A DNA stretch of 64,000 nt from an uncultured Oscillibacter sp. (GCA_910577405.1 CAJTMG010000011.1:1-64000), one strand, 5' to 3'. Positions 32,175 through 41,961 are shown, counted from the first letter of the stretch. A program made the numbers and translations. Notes: generated by a model not told the origin, from the letters alone.

Positions 32175-32298
32175 GGCGTTCAGAGCGTTTTCACATACAG
32201 GCGGGCAAAAATTTGGTTGAAATCCACAAAAGCGCGGAATCAGCCGGCATATAGGAATGGCGCGGGGGAAAATTTTACAGAAAAGGCGCGCGGGCAGC

Positions 32299-32327
32299 TG
32301 GACAGAGATTGAAAGATTTGGTATAAT
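32299..32327 (+). promoter_or_regulatory. deoC promoter
   Basis: TGGACA (32299-32304), 17 bases, TATAAT (32322-32327), with an 86-base leader before deoC. Confidence 0.7.
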
Positions 32328-32413
32328 AAACGAAAACCGCTGACAAAAAAGCTGGCGGTTTGGGCAAGACGACACGGTCAGAAACGACAGATAAAAAAAG
32401 GAGAAAACGATTT

Positions 32414-33070
32414 ATGGATTTGAAAGAAATACTGAGCAAATGCGACCACACCCTGTTGGCACAGACCTCGACATGGCCGGAGATCAAAGCAATCTGCGAC
32501 GACGGGATGAAGTACGGCTGTGCCAGCGTGTGCATTCCGGCCAGCCACGTCAAGCAGGCGGCGGAGTACGTGGGGGGCAAGCTGGCAATCTGCACGGTGA
32601 TCGGGTTCCCCAACGGCTACGACACCACGGCGGCGAAATGCTTCATGGCGACGGACGCGGCAGACAACGGGGCGGAAGAAATCGACATGGTGATTAACGT
32701 CGGCTGGGCAAAGGAAGGCAAATGGGACGCTCTGCTGGAGGAGATCAAGGCGGTGAAGGCAGCCTGCAAGGGTCGCCTGCTGAAAGTGATTATCGAATGC
32801 TGTTTGCTGACGGACGAAGAGAAAATCAAGATGTGCGAGGTAGTGACGAACTCCGGGGCGGACTATATCAAGACCAGCACGGGGTTCGGAGGCGGCGGCG
32901 CAACCCGGGAGGATGTGGCGCTGTTTGCGAAGTATGTGGGTCCCGGGGTGAAAATCAAGGCGGCAGGCGGCATTGCGGATTTGAAGGACGCGGAGGATTT
33001 CATCAATCTGGGCGCTTCCCGCCTTGGAACCAGCCGGATCGTAAAGGCCGTGAAAGCAATGGAGGGCTGA
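32414..33070 (+). CDS. deoC: Deoxyribose-phosphate aldolase DeoC
   Basis: A 218-residue class I aldolase that splits 2-deoxyribose 5-phosphate into acetaldehyde and glyceraldehyde 3-phosphate. The Schiff-base lysine lies in DYIKTSTGFGGGG, with the conserved IDMVINVGWAKEG and KVIIECCLL upstream and IKAAGGI at the end of the barrel. ATG 32414 has AAAGGAG upstream. It is followed after one base by a purine nucleoside phosphorylase gene, so the pair converts deoxynucleosides to central metabolites. Confidence 0.95.
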   Translation: MDLKEILSKCDHTLLAQTSTWPEIKAICDDGMKYGCASVCIPASHVKQAAEYVGGKLAICTVIGFPNGYDTTAAKCFMATDAADNGAEEIDMVINVGWAKEGKWDALLEEIKAVKAACKGRLLKVIIECCLLTDEEKIKMCEVVTNSGADYIKTSTGFGGGGATREDVALFAKYVGPGVKIKAAGGIADLKDAEDFINLGASRLGTSRIVKAVKAMEG

Positions 33071-33071
33071 A

Positions 33072-33794
33072 ATGGGAACGCCGCACAACAACGCCGGAAC
33101 AGGCGATTTTGGGAAAACGGTCCTGATGCCGGGAGACCCTTTGCGGGCGAAATTCATAGCGGAGAACTTCCTGACGGAGGCGAAGCTGGTGAACAACGTC
33201 CGGGGAGTCCAGGGCTATACGGGAAGCTATAACGGCGTCCGGGTGTCCGTCATGGCCTCCGGGATGGGGATGCCCAGTATCGGGATCTATTCTCATGAGC
33301 TGTTTCATTTTTTCGGCGTGGAGAATATTATTCGGGTCGGCAGCGCGGGGGCAATCTCGCCGAAGCTGGCCTTGCGGGACGTGGTATTCGGTCAGGCAGC
33401 CTGTACGGATTCCAATTATGCGCACCAGTTCGGGCTTTCGGGTCATTTTGCGCCGATTGCAGATTATACGCTTTTGGAAACGGCAGTGCGGACAGCCCGC
33501 GAGATGGGAATCGAACCGGCTGTGGGGAACCTGCTGAGTTCAGACGTGTTCTATAACAAGGCCGGGGACACGATGAAGTGGGGCGAGATGGGAGTCCTTG
33601 CAATCGAGATGGAGTCGGCGGCGCTGTACTGCAACGCGGCGGAATCCGGAAGGCGCGCGCTGACCATCTGCACGGTTTCGGACAGCCTGGTAACAGGAAA
33701 AGAACTTCCGCCGGAGGACAGACAGACGGGTTTCACGCAGATGATGGAGATTGCTCTGAAGACGGCGGCGGTCATGGACGGGACGCGTCTGTGA
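33072..33794 (+). CDS. deoD: Purine nucleoside phosphorylase DeoD type
   Basis: A 240-residue enzyme that phosphorolyses purine (deoxy)nucleosides to base and (deoxy)ribose 1-phosphate. Family motifs: TVLMPGDPLRAKFIAENFL, ASGMGMPSIGIYSHEL, IIRVGSAGAI, VLAIEMESAALY and TVSDSL with the catalytic Asp. GGAGG overlaps the end of deoC. Together with deoC and the downstream transporter it forms a nucleoside salvage locus. Confidence 0.95.
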   Translation: MGTPHNNAGTGDFGKTVLMPGDPLRAKFIAENFLTEAKLVNNVRGVQGYTGSYNGVRVSVMASGMGMPSIGIYSHELFHFFGVENIIRVGSAGAISPKLALRDVVFGQAACTDSNYAHQFGLSGHFAPIADYTLLETAVRTAREMGIEPAVGNLLSSDVFYNKAGDTMKWGEMGVLAIEMESAALYCNAAESGRRALTICTVSDSLVTGKELPPEDRQTGFTQMMEIALKTAAVMDGTRL

Positions 33795-33843
33795 GCAAAT
33801 GTAACAAAATTACAAATGACGGGAAAACAAATCGTGAACAAGG

Positions 33844-33872
33844 TTGCAATTCATGAGAAGAGTTGATATAAT
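33844..33872 (+). promoter_or_regulatory. Promoter of the nucleoside-binding lipoprotein gene
   Basis: TTGCAA (33844-33849), 17 bases, TATAAT (33867-33872), 55 bases before the start. Confidence 0.7.
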
Positions 33873-33927
33873 AAGTCCGTCCCGGTAAAGAACGGGGCAA
33901 ATGAAAAAGAAGGAAGGTTGATTACCA

Positions 33928-35115
33928 ATGAAGAAGTTTCTTGCGATGCTGCTGGCATTGGTCCTGTGCCTGTCCCTGACTGCCTGCGGCGGAAAGGACG
34001 ACGGCGGCGCGGATACCACCGGAGGCGATGACACGCAGCAGACCACCGATGGCGAAACCAGCGGCGGGGATGACAGCAGCGCGGCTCCCAGTGATATGAT
34101 GGTAGCCATGGTTACGGACTACGGCGACATCACGGACGAGTCCTTCAACCAGACCACCTATGAGGCCTGCAAGAGCTGGTGCGACAGCAAGGGCGTGAAG
34201 TTCACCTACTACAAGCCCGCGGGCGACTCCACAGCGGAGCGTGTGGCGATGGTGGAAGCGGCGGTAGACGAAGGGTATAATACCATCGTGATGCCGGGCT
34301 TTGCGTTTGCGGAAACCATCAGCCAAGTAGCGGACACCTATCCCGATGTAAACTTCATTGCGCTGGACGTAGCCGAAAGTGATGTGGGAACCATTCCCGG
34401 CAACACTTACTGCGCGGTATATCAGGAAGAGCTGGCCGGATACATGGCAGGCGTGGCGGCTGTGAAGCTGGGCTACAGCCATCTGGGATTCCTGGGCGGT
34501 ATGGCGGTTCCCGCGGTGCAGCGGTTCGGCTACGGCTTCGTGCAGGGCGCGGACGCTGCGGCGGGTCAGACTGGCGCGGACGTGAGACTGGAATATGTGT
34601 ATGGCAACCAGTTCAACGGCGACGCGGATATTACGGCTTATATGGACAACTGGTATCAGACCTTGGGCGTTGACTGCGTGTTTGCGTCCGGCGGCGGCAT
34701 TTACACCTCTGCGGCTGAGGCTGCGGTTAAGGTGGAAGGCGCGAAGGTCATCGGCGTTGACGTGGACCAGTCCGCTTTGATCGACACGAACTACGGCGAC
34801 GGCCTGACGGTGACTTCCGCTATGAAGGGCCTGGCCGCGACAGTAAACCATATGCTGGACGAGGTAGCCGCGGGGAACTTCGGCAGCTACGGCGGCAAGG
34901 CAGAGACTCTGGGCCTGGTATCCGGCGACGACCCGTCTCTGAACTATGTCCTGCTGCCCATGGAAACCACCCAGTGGGGCGAGGGCTTCAGCCAGGACGA
35001 TTACAAGCAGCTGGTAAAGGACCTGTACGACGGGACCATCACGGTATCCTCTGACATTACGGCGATGCCGGAGACCAGCAACATCACTGTGAGCACCTAC
35101 GCGGACATCAAGTAA
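33928..35115 (+). CDS. BMP/PnrA family nucleoside-binding lipoprotein
   Basis: A 395-residue membrane-anchored substrate-binding protein of the basic membrane protein family, which in characterised cases binds purine nucleosides for ABC import. The lipobox LTAC (Cys20) is followed by an Asp/Gly/Thr-rich spacer. The binding domain includes VTDYGDITDESFNQTTYEA, VFASGGGIYTSAAEAA and IGVDVDQS. It lies between deoC-deoD and the ABC genes, supporting nucleoside specificity. It has its own promoter and terminator, as expected for a binding protein needed in excess. Confidence 0.92.
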   Translation: MKKFLAMLLALVLCLSLTACGGKDDGGADTTGGDDTQQTTDGETSGGDDSSAAPSDMMVAMVTDYGDITDESFNQTTYEACKSWCDSKGVKFTYYKPAGDSTAERVAMVEAAVDEGYNTIVMPGFAFAETISQVADTYPDVNFIALDVAESDVGTIPGNTYCAVYQEELAGYMAGVAAVKLGYSHLGFLGGMAVPAVQRFGYGFVQGADAAAGQTGADVRLEYVYGNQFNGDADITAYMDNWYQTLGVDCVFASGGGIYTSAAEAAVKVEGAKVIGVDVDQSALIDTNYGDGLTVTSAMKGLAATVNHMLDEVAAGNFGSYGGKAETLGLVSGDDPSLNYVLLPMETTQWGEGFSQDDYKQLVKDLYDGTITVSSDITAMPETSNITVSTYADIK

Positions 35116-35135
35116 AACAGAACAAACAGACTTAC

Positions 35136-35168
35136 GAGGGCGGGAGCATTCCCGTCCTCTTTTCTGTT
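35136..35168 (+). terminator. Terminator after the binding-protein gene
   Basis: GAGGGCGGGA pairs with TCCCGTCCTC around a 4-base loop, followed by TTTTCTGTTTT. Confidence 0.8.
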
Positions 35169-35225
35169 TTGACGAAGGTTCCGGGGTATCTTCAGAAAAA
35201 ATTTGTGGAAAATTGGAAAAAGTCT

Positions 35226-35254
35226 TTGTAAAATGAGCAAAGATATAGTACAAT
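35226..35254 (+). promoter_or_regulatory. Promoter of the nucleoside ABC transporter operon
   Basis: TTGTAA (35226-35231), 17 bases, TACAAT (35249-35254). Confidence 0.6.
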
Positions 35255-35310
35255 AGAAGTGAACACTTTGTGAATAATGCAGAGTGGAAAGGAAACAAAA
35301 GGAGGAGGTC

Positions 35311-36849
35311 GTGAAATTGGAACAGAGCTATGCCATAGAGATGCTGAATATTACGAAGCGGTTTCCGGGCATTGTGGCCAACGACAATATCACGCTGCAA
35401 TTGCGAAAAGGGGAAATCCATGCCCTCCTGGGTGAGAACGGGGCAGGGAAGTCGACATTGATGAGCGTGCTTTTCGGACTGTACCAGCCGGAGGAGGGCG
35501 TGATTAAGAAGGACGGCAAAGTTGTCAGCATCAAGGACCCCAATGACGCCAACGCCCTGGGGATCGGAATGGTGCATCAGCACTTCAAGCTGGTAGAATG
35601 CTTTACGGTGCTGGATAACATCATCATGGGCGTGGAACCATGCAGGCACGGCTTTCTCCAGAAGGCGGAAGCGCGGGAGAAGGTGCTCGCGCTGTCAGAG
35701 AAATATGGCTTGCAGGTAGACCCGGACGCCTTGGTAGAGGATATCACGGTGGGAATGCAGCAGCGGACGGAAATCCTGAAGATGCTGTACCGCGAGAATG
35801 AGATCCTGATATTCGACGAGCCGACCGCTGTTTTGACGCCCCAGGAAATCCATGAGCTGATGCAGATTATGAAGAATCTCCGCGCGGAGGGAAAGAGCCT
35901 GCTGTTTATTTCCCATAAGCTGAACGAGATTATGGAAGTAGCGGACCGGTGCAGCGTGCTTCGGAAGGGGAAATATATTGGAACGGTAGACGTCGCGGGG
36001 TCCAGCCAGGAAGAGCTGAGCCGGATGATGGTGGGCCGGGACGTGAATTTCAAGGTAGAGAAGAAGCCCAGCCAGCCGGGGGACGTGGTGTTGGATGTGA
36101 AGGGCATGACGGTAGCGTCAAAGCGGCACAACAACAACGCGGTAAAGAAGGTTAGCTTCCAGGTCCGGCGCGGTGAGATTGTGTGCATTGCGGGGATAGA
36201 CGGCAACGGGCAGACGGAACTGGTGTATGGCCTGACGGGGTTAGAGCCTTTGAAGGAAGGGACGCTGACGCTGAACGGTCAGGACATCACGAAAGCGGCC
36301 ATCCGGAAGCGGAACACGTCGGGGCTGAGCCATATCCCGGAGGACCGTCATAAGCATGGATTGGTGCTGGATTACACGCTGGAGGACAATATGGTTTTAC
36401 AGCGGTATTTCGAGACGCAGTTCATAACGCCCGCGGGATTTCTGAAACGGAAGTCCATTCGCAGCTATGCGGAGAAGCTGATTGAACAGTACGACGTGCG
36501 TTCGGGACAGGGCCCGGTGACCATGGCGCGGAGTATGTCGGGCGGCAACCAGCAGAAAGCGATCATTGCCCGGGAGATTGACAGGAACCCTGAGCTTCTG
36601 ATTGCTGTACAGCCAACGCGGGGACTGGACGTAGGCGCGATTGAGTACATACACAAGCAGATCGTGAACCAGCGGGACGCGGGAAAGGGCGTGCTTCTGG
36701 TGAGTCTGGAGCTGGACGAGGTGATGAACGTCTCGGACCGGATATTGGTGATGTATGAGGGCGAAATCGTGGGAGAATTTGACCCGAAGGAAGTAACGGT
36801 AGAAGAGCTTGGCCTGTACATGGCGGGCGCGAAGAGAAAGGGGGCGTAA
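35311..36849 (+). CDS. Nucleoside ABC transporter, double ATP-binding protein
   Basis: A 512-residue ATPase with two ABC domains, energising nucleoside import. Domain 1 has Walker A GENGAGKST, a degenerate signature TVGMQQRTEIL and Walker B ILIFDEPTAVL. Domain 2 has a degenerate Walker A (GIDGNGQTEL), signature SMSGGNQQK and a Walker B with Gln in place of Glu (LLIAVQPTRGLD). This asymmetric layout is typical of RbsA/NupO-type proteins. I start at GTG 35311, with AAGGAGGAGG upstream; GTG 35284 is a longer alternative. Two permease genes follow. Confidence 0.93.
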   Translation: MKLEQSYAIEMLNITKRFPGIVANDNITLQLRKGEIHALLGENGAGKSTLMSVLFGLYQPEEGVIKKDGKVVSIKDPNDANALGIGMVHQHFKLVECFTVLDNIIMGVEPCRHGFLQKAEAREKVLALSEKYGLQVDPDALVEDITVGMQQRTEILKMLYRENEILIFDEPTAVLTPQEIHELMQIMKNLRAEGKSLLFISHKLNEIMEVADRCSVLRKGKYIGTVDVAGSSQEELSRMMVGRDVNFKVEKKPSQPGDVVLDVKGMTVASKRHNNNAVKKVSFQVRRGEIVCIAGIDGNGQTELVYGLTGLEPLKEGTLTLNGQDITKAAIRKRNTSGLSHIPEDRHKHGLVLDYTLEDNMVLQRYFETQFITPAGFLKRKSIRSYAEKLIEQYDVRSGQGPVTMARSMSGGNQQKAIIAREIDRNPELLIAVQPTRGLDVGAIEYIHKQIVNQRDAGKGVLLVSLELDEVMNVSDRILVMYEGEIVGEFDPKEVTVEELGLYMAGAKRKGA

Positions 36850-36852
36850 GGG

Positions 36853-37971
36853 ATGAAGAAGAAAACGCCTATACTGCGGAATGGAGCGGTGCAGTCCCTG
36901 CTGGCCTCGTTGCTGTGCATACTGCTTGGCTTGCTGCTGGGGTACATCGCGCTGCTGTTCATCAACCCGGCTGGCGCGGGGGAGGCAATTCTGACGATTG
37001 TGAAGAATTTTATGACATACTCCCGGTCCACGGCGCAGCTGAAATATCTGGGGAGCACGCTGGTGAAGGCGGCGCCGCTGATTATGTGCAGTCTTTCGGT
37101 GCTGTTTGCGTACAAGGTCGGCTTGTTCAACATCGGCGCGGCGGGGCAGTACGTAGTGGGAACGGGCGCGTGTCTGTATTGTGCCCTGGGGCTGAATCTG
37201 CCCTGGTATCTCTGCCTGATTGCGGCGATCCTCGCGGGCGCGGTACTGGGCGCGGTTTCCGGTCTTTTGAAAGCGTACTGCAATGTCAATGAAGTCATCT
37301 CGTGCATCATGCTGAACTGGATCAGTCTGTACACGGTCAACACGCTTCTGACGCTGGTAAAGGAGGAAGCGAGCCCGTACACGAAGACGCTGAAGAGCAC
37401 AAATCCGGGCGCTATGCTGCCGTCGCTGGGACTGGGGCAGTTATTCAGCAAGAATGATTATGTGACGATAGCGGTGCCTCTGGCGGTGATCGTGGCGGTG
37501 CTGGTATGGGTGGTGCTGGAAAAGACGAAGCTGGGCTATGAGCTGAAGGCGACGGGGTGCAACAAGAACGCGGCGAAGTACTGCGGAATGAAGGAGCAGA
37601 AGAATCTGATTCTGACGATGGCGATTGCGGGCGGCCTTGCGGGAATGGGCGCGGCGATGCTGTATCTGACGGGCTTTGAGCAGTGGCAGTGTACGCAGTC
37701 GGCGGTACCAGCGATGGGGTTCAACGGGATTGCGGCGGCGTTCTTAGGCGGCCTGCATCCGATTGGGACGCTGTTCTCGTCGTATTTTATTCAGCATATT
37801 ACAAACGGCGGCGCGTATGTAGACAAGACGATGTATTCCGCGCAGATATCGGATTTCATCTCGGCGCTGATTATCTACCTGTGCGGCTTTGTGCTGTTTT
37901 TCAAGTTTGCGCTGAACAAATGGCTGAACAAGCGTGACGAGAAGAAGGCCGTGAAAGGAGGCAGCCAATGA
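36853..37971 (+). CDS. Nucleoside ABC transporter permease, first subunit
   Basis: A 372-residue integral membrane protein with about nine hydrophobic segments, of the BPD_transp_2 family. Motifs are FAYKVGLFNIGAAGQYVVG and the cytoplasmic coupling region GYELKATGCNKNAAKYCGM, followed by AGGLAGMGAAMLYLTGFE and GFNGIAAAFLGG. It starts 3 bases after the ATPase gene and overlaps the next permease by 4 bases (ATGA). Confidence 0.93.
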   Translation: MKKKTPILRNGAVQSLLASLLCILLGLLLGYIALLFINPAGAGEAILTIVKNFMTYSRSTAQLKYLGSTLVKAAPLIMCSLSVLFAYKVGLFNIGAAGQYVVGTGACLYCALGLNLPWYLCLIAAILAGAVLGAVSGLLKAYCNVNEVISCIMLNWISLYTVNTLLTLVKEEASPYTKTLKSTNPGAMLPSLGLGQLFSKNDYVTIAVPLAVIVAVLVWVVLEKTKLGYELKATGCNKNAAKYCGMKEQKNLILTMAIAGGLAGMGAAMLYLTGFEQWQCTQSAVPAMGFNGIAAAFLGGLHPIGTLFSSYFIQHITNGGAYVDKTMYSAQISDFISALIIYLCGFVLFFKFALNKWLNKRDEKKAVKGGSQ

Positions 37972-38909
37972 TTCTGTTGCTGCAATATATGCTGATATTC
38001 GCCTCGGTTTTGATGCTGGTAGCGTTAGGGGGCTGTTTTTCGGAGCATTCCGGAGTAATCAACATCGGTCTGGAGGGCATCATGGTGATGGGCGCTCTGG
38101 GCGGTGCGCTGATGATGAAGTTTCTTCCTGAGAGCACGCCGGCGATTGGGATTATCGTGCTGGTCGTGCTGGCGGCGATACTGCTGGGGGTGATTTATTC
38201 GCTGCTTCTGGCTGTAGCGGCGGTGAATTTCAAAGCAGATCAGACGCTTGTGGGCACGGCAATGAACCTGCTGGGCACGGCGGCGGCTACGGTATTTGTA
38301 AAGGCGATGAACACCGCGGAGAGCGTAGACAACGTGTCGTCAACGATACAATATATCAGCGCGAAGAAAGCGTTCATTGTGAATATCGGGAGCTTTGAAT
38401 TCAACTGGTTCATGCTGCTGGCGTTGATTGCGCTGATTGGGTCATACATCACGCTGTACAAGACGCGGTTTGGCCTGCGGCTGATGGCGTGCGGCGAGCA
38501 TCCCCAGGCGGCGGACAGCGTGGGCATCAATGTGTACAGGATGCGATACGCGGGTGTGCTGATATCGGGAATGCTTGGCGGACTGGGCGGCATTGTGTAC
38601 ATCACGGCCGGTGTGAGCGAATGGAAATTTGAGAACGGCGTGGCAGGCTTTGGGTTCCTTGCGCTGGCGGTGATGATATTCGGCCAATGGAAGCCCACGA
38701 GAATCGCGCTGGCTGCATTGCTGTTCGGATTCTTCCGCGCGCTGGGCAATGTGTACACAGGCTTTGACTTCCTGAAAGCGCTGAATCTGCCGGGTTCGAT
38801 CTACAATATGCTGCCATATATCATTTCGCTGGTAGTATTGGCGTTCACGTCGAAGAAATCCCGCGCGCCGAAGGCCGAAGGCATCCCCTACGACAAAGGC
38901 CAGCGGTAA
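37968..38909 (+). CDS. Nucleoside ABC transporter permease, second subunit
   Basis: A 313-residue membrane protein paired with the preceding permease to form the channel. It has about eight to nine hydrophobic segments and shows FSEHSGVINIGLEGIMVMGA, FGLRLMACGEHPQAADSVGI and SGMLGGLGGIVY, characteristic of NupQ/YufQ-type subunits. It ends the operon before a strong terminator. Confidence 0.93.
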   Translation: MILLLQYMLIFASVLMLVALGGCFSEHSGVINIGLEGIMVMGALGGALMMKFLPESTPAIGIIVLVVLAAILLGVIYSLLLAVAAVNFKADQTLVGTAMNLLGTAAATVFVKAMNTAESVDNVSSTIQYISAKKAFIVNIGSFEFNWFMLLALIALIGSYITLYKTRFGLRLMACGEHPQAADSVGINVYRMRYAGVLISGMLGGLGGIVYITAGVSEWKFENGVAGFGFLALAVMIFGQWKPTRIALAALLFGFFRALGNVYTGFDFLKALNLPGSIYNMLPYIISLVVLAFTSKKSRAPKAEGIPYDKGQR

Positions 38910-38930
38910 GAGCGCAAACGGGCAAAAAAA

Positions 38931-38971
38931 GCACCCTCTGTCAGGCAAAGGCAGAGGGTGTTTCTATTCTA
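38931..38971 (+). terminator. Terminator of the nucleoside transporter operon
   Basis: CACCCTCTG (38932-38940) pairs with CAGAGGGTG (38952-38960), followed by TTTCTATTCT. Confidence 0.85.
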
Positions 38972-39113
38972 TATCAGGAACGGGGGCAAAGCTGTCGTGG
39001 AAGAGGATTTCTCCATAAGCGGGTTCCCAATCGGCAGCATAGTTAAGCCAATTAAATCAAATTCTCACTCATGGGATAGTTTGCAGCAAATCTCTGTTCA
39101 TTTGTTTCCGCGT

Positions 39114-41312
39114 TCACTCGTGCATCAGCCTCCATTTTAATCCGGAGTAACGCCTCTGTTGTTTGTCGTTAGCGGCCATAGAGCGGACGGCGGAATCATC
39201 CCCGACGGTAATCAGGAGTTCCTTTGCGCGGGTAAGGGCGGTATAGAGGACGCCGCGGACCATAAGGGAAGAAGCGGCAGGCATTGCGGCGAAGACGACG
39301 GCTCTGTACTCGCTGCCCTGGGCCTTATGAACGGTCTGAGCATAAGCGAGGTCGATTTCGGAGAGCTGTTCGAGGGTATAGACGGCGTGTCTTCCATCGA
39401 AATCCAGCTCCAGGATCTCGCCGGACTCATCGATCTGGACAATTTTGCCCACATCGCCGTTAAACATACCAGCGCCTGCGGAGCCGTCCTGTTTTTCCCA
39501 GATCACGTCGTAATCATTTCTTGTCTGCATAATCCGGTCGCCTGTGCGGAAGGTGCGTTCGCCCCAATGGATTTCCCGTTTTTCTTTAGCCGGCGGGTTC
39601 AGGGCATTCTGAAGGAGCCTGTTCAGGTTTATCGTCCCGGCAGGACCCTTTCTGGTAGGGGTCAGCACTTGAATCTGGTCAGCCGGGACGTGCATATTTT
39701 TCGGCAGTCTGGTCTGGCAAAGCTCAACGATGGTATTGACGGCACGCTCAGGGTCCCTGCGGCAGAGGAAGAAGAAGTCGCCCTGATTATTGGCGAAATC
39801 CGGCGGGTTTCCGAGGTTGACGGCATGGGCGTTCCGGATAATAGCGGAGCGTTCTGCCTGTCTGAAAACGTCCCGGAGGAAGATGGTTTCAACGCAGCCG
39901 GAACGGATCAGATCAGAGAAGACGTTGCCCGCGCCGACAGAAGGGAGCTGATCCGCGTCGCCCACAAGGATAAGCCTGGTTCCCGGTTTCAGGGCGCGAA
40001 GGAGGGCGGCGAAGAGCGGCAGGTCGACCATAGACATTTCGTCGACGATCACAGCGTCCGCGTCCAAGGGTTCCTTTTCGGATTTGGCGAAGGTCACCTG
40101 TTTGGAAGCCTTGTTCCAGTTCATGCCAAGGAGCCTGTGGATGGTTTGCGCGTCCATACCGGTCAATTCATTCATCCGTTTTGCGGCCCGGCCGGTAGGA
40201 GCTGCAAGGACGATATCGAGGCCCATTCTCTGGAAGAGCGCGACGATGGCCCGGACGGTGGTCGTTTTGCCGGTACCCGGCCCGCCGGTCAGGATGAGGA
40301 CTCCGGCTTCTGCGGCAAGTTCAGCGGCACGTTTTTGGAGCGGCGCGTATGTAATGCCGAGGTTTTTCTGCAAATCTTCCAAGATCCTGTCGATCTGAAG
40401 CGGGAGTTCCGGCGGCGTGTTCAGGAGCGCGTTGAGGCGGGCCTTAACGGAGGATTCCGCGTCCCAGAGCCGCCGGAGGTAGCAGGCGTCGACGTTGGCC
40501 ACCCGGTGCTGAACGACGTCTCCCCGTGTAATCAGAGCGTCCAGGGCGTTTTCAGGCAGATCAGGCCCGCAGTGAAGGAGCTGAGCGGTAGCGGCGATCA
40601 ATTTCGGACGCGGCAGGAAGACATGACCATTCCGTTCGTTATGGGAGAGTTCAAAGCAGACGGCGGCCTGAACTCTCTGCGCGCTGTCTTCCGGGCAGCC
40701 CAGGCTAAGGGCGATTTCGTCGGTCACCGAGAATTGCACGCCGCAGTCGTCGGAGGAAAGGACGTAAGGATTACTGCGGATCACCTCCAGCGCGGCGGTC
40801 CCGAACTGCTGTCGGAGCTGCACAGCGAGGACAGGGGGCAGGCTGTATCGTGCCAGGAACGCCATCAGCCGCCGCAGGCCCATATGGTGCAGGAAATTCT
40901 CGGCAATCTGCTGGGCCTTACGCTGTGTAACTCCTTTGATTTGGGCCAGGCGTTCCGGTTCCCGCTCCAGGATATCGAAGGTATCAACGCCGAAGGCATC
41001 GACGATTCTCTGAGCGGTTGCGGGCCCGATGCCCTTACAGATACCGGAGGAAAGGTAGCTGAAGATTTCGTCCTCATCCTCCGGGAGGGAGCGTTCAAGT
41101 TCAAGGACTTTCAGCTGTTCGCCGTGCTGAGGATGCTGTTCCATGATGCCGGAGACAGACAGGTGTTCCCCGGGCGCGACGCAGGGAATGCAGCCGACGA
41201 CGGTAACGACCTCGCCCTCTTCGGTAAGCAGGCGCAGGACGGTGTAACCATTTTCGGGATTTTGGAAAATCAGGCTATGTACGGTACCATCCTGATAAAT
41301 GAGTTCCTCCAT
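39114..41312 (-). CDS. recD2: RecD2-type ATP-dependent DNA helicase
   Basis: A 732-residue superfamily 1B 5'-3' helicase of the RecD2 type, acting in DNA repair and replication-fork processing. An N-terminal OB-like domain (1-80) and helix-hairpin-helix region (SSGICKGIGPATAQRIVDAF, LAQIKGVTQRKAQQIA) precede the motor with Walker A TGGPGTGKTTT, motif II DADAVIVDEMSMVD, GDADQLPSVGAG and the C-terminal AYAQTVHKAQGSEY and LYTALTRAKELL. It lacks the RecB/RecC partners nearby, as expected for RecD2. The start is the ATG at 41310-41312. Confidence 0.95.
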   Translation of the reverse strand: MEELIYQDGTVHSLIFQNPENGYTVLRLLTEEGEVVTVVGCIPCVAPGEHLSVSGIMEQHPQHGEQLKVLELERSLPEDEDEIFSYLSSGICKGIGPATAQRIVDAFGVDTFDILEREPERLAQIKGVTQRKAQQIAENFLHHMGLRRLMAFLARYSLPPVLAVQLRQQFGTAALEVIRSNPYVLSSDDCGVQFSVTDEIALSLGCPEDSAQRVQAAVCFELSHNERNGHVFLPRPKLIAATAQLLHCGPDLPENALDALITRGDVVQHRVANVDACYLRRLWDAESSVKARLNALLNTPPELPLQIDRILEDLQKNLGITYAPLQKRAAELAAEAGVLILTGGPGTGKTTTVRAIVALFQRMGLDIVLAAPTGRAAKRMNELTGMDAQTIHRLLGMNWNKASKQVTFAKSEKEPLDADAVIVDEMSMVDLPLFAALLRALKPGTRLILVGDADQLPSVGAGNVFSDLIRSGCVETIFLRDVFRQAERSAIIRNAHAVNLGNPPDFANNQGDFFFLCRRDPERAVNTIVELCQTRLPKNMHVPADQIQVLTPTRKGPAGTINLNRLLQNALNPPAKEKREIHWGERTFRTGDRIMQTRNDYDVIWEKQDGSAGAGMFNGDVGKIVQIDESGEILELDFDGRHAVYTLEQLSEIDLAYAQTVHKAQGSEYRAVVFAAMPAASSLMVRGVLYTALTRAKELLITVGDDSAVRSMAANDKQQRRYSGLKWRLMHE

Positions 41313-41427
41313 GAAACGTCCTCTTTTCTGAAAAACTTTAGAACCGGCGATAAAAACGGGGCAGATTTACAGTCTTTTGGGGAAGAGCGCTCCCGAATCA
41401 TTTGAAATGGGGATGAATCCGAAGGAA

Positions 41428-41751
41428 TCAGCGTTCCCCGGCGGATACGAGCACGGCGTTTTTCTCACGGTCGGCCAGGTACTGGGCCAGATGTCGTGCG
41501 TCGCTGGTCAGGCCATGGTCCTCCAGCACGATTTTGGAGCCAGGCAAAGCGGACTGGATTCGTCTGAGTTCCCGCACATCGGCTTCCATGGCAAGGGCCT
41601 CCCCCTGGAGCGGAAGCACGAGCAGGAGACCTGGAATTGCGGTCCGGCCAACGCGGAGGAAGGTACTGCCCACAACCCAGACAATGGTAGTAAGACCGAC
41701 GGCAGAAAGGAAAGCAAGAATGCCGTCCTGTAAAAGAAGCATAGCAATCAC
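41428..41751 (-). CDS. Small membrane protein of unknown function
   Basis: A 107-residue protein with one or two N-terminal membrane segments (about residues 5-50: DGILAFLSAVGLTTIVWVVG and TAIPGLLLVLPLQG) and a cytoplasmic C-terminus of about 55 residues (ALAMEADVRELRRIQSALPG...LAQYLADREKNAVLVSAGER). GAGGTG lies 7 bases upstream of the ATG, and codon use resembles neighbouring genes. I do not recognise a family. It lies between recD2 and ybeY with more than 100 bases on each side, so it is probably its own unit. Confidence 0.65.
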   Translation of the reverse strand: MIAMLLLQDGILAFLSAVGLTTIVWVVGSTFLRVGRTAIPGLLLVLPLQGEALAMEADVRELRRIQSALPGSKIVLEDHGLTSDARHLAQYLADREKNAVLVSAGER

Positions 41752-41961
41752 CTCGCACCAGCCTATGCGCGGCGGAGGTCAAGTGTGCGGCCCCGTATCA
41801 AGCCGCAGGGGGATTTCCATCTGCAAGCGGACGAGACCGGCCCCGGGACGGCGGCAAGTTTCTGGAAGACACAGGAATTCACGGCAGTCCAAGGCGTTCA
41901 TGCTGGGTGTAAAGACGGGGAAAGGGCTGTCGCGGCGCAAACCGGATCTGTGATATAGATT

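Noticed and set aside
39159..41405. 748-codon plus-strand frame
   Set aside because: Antisense to recD2, which has complete helicase motifs.
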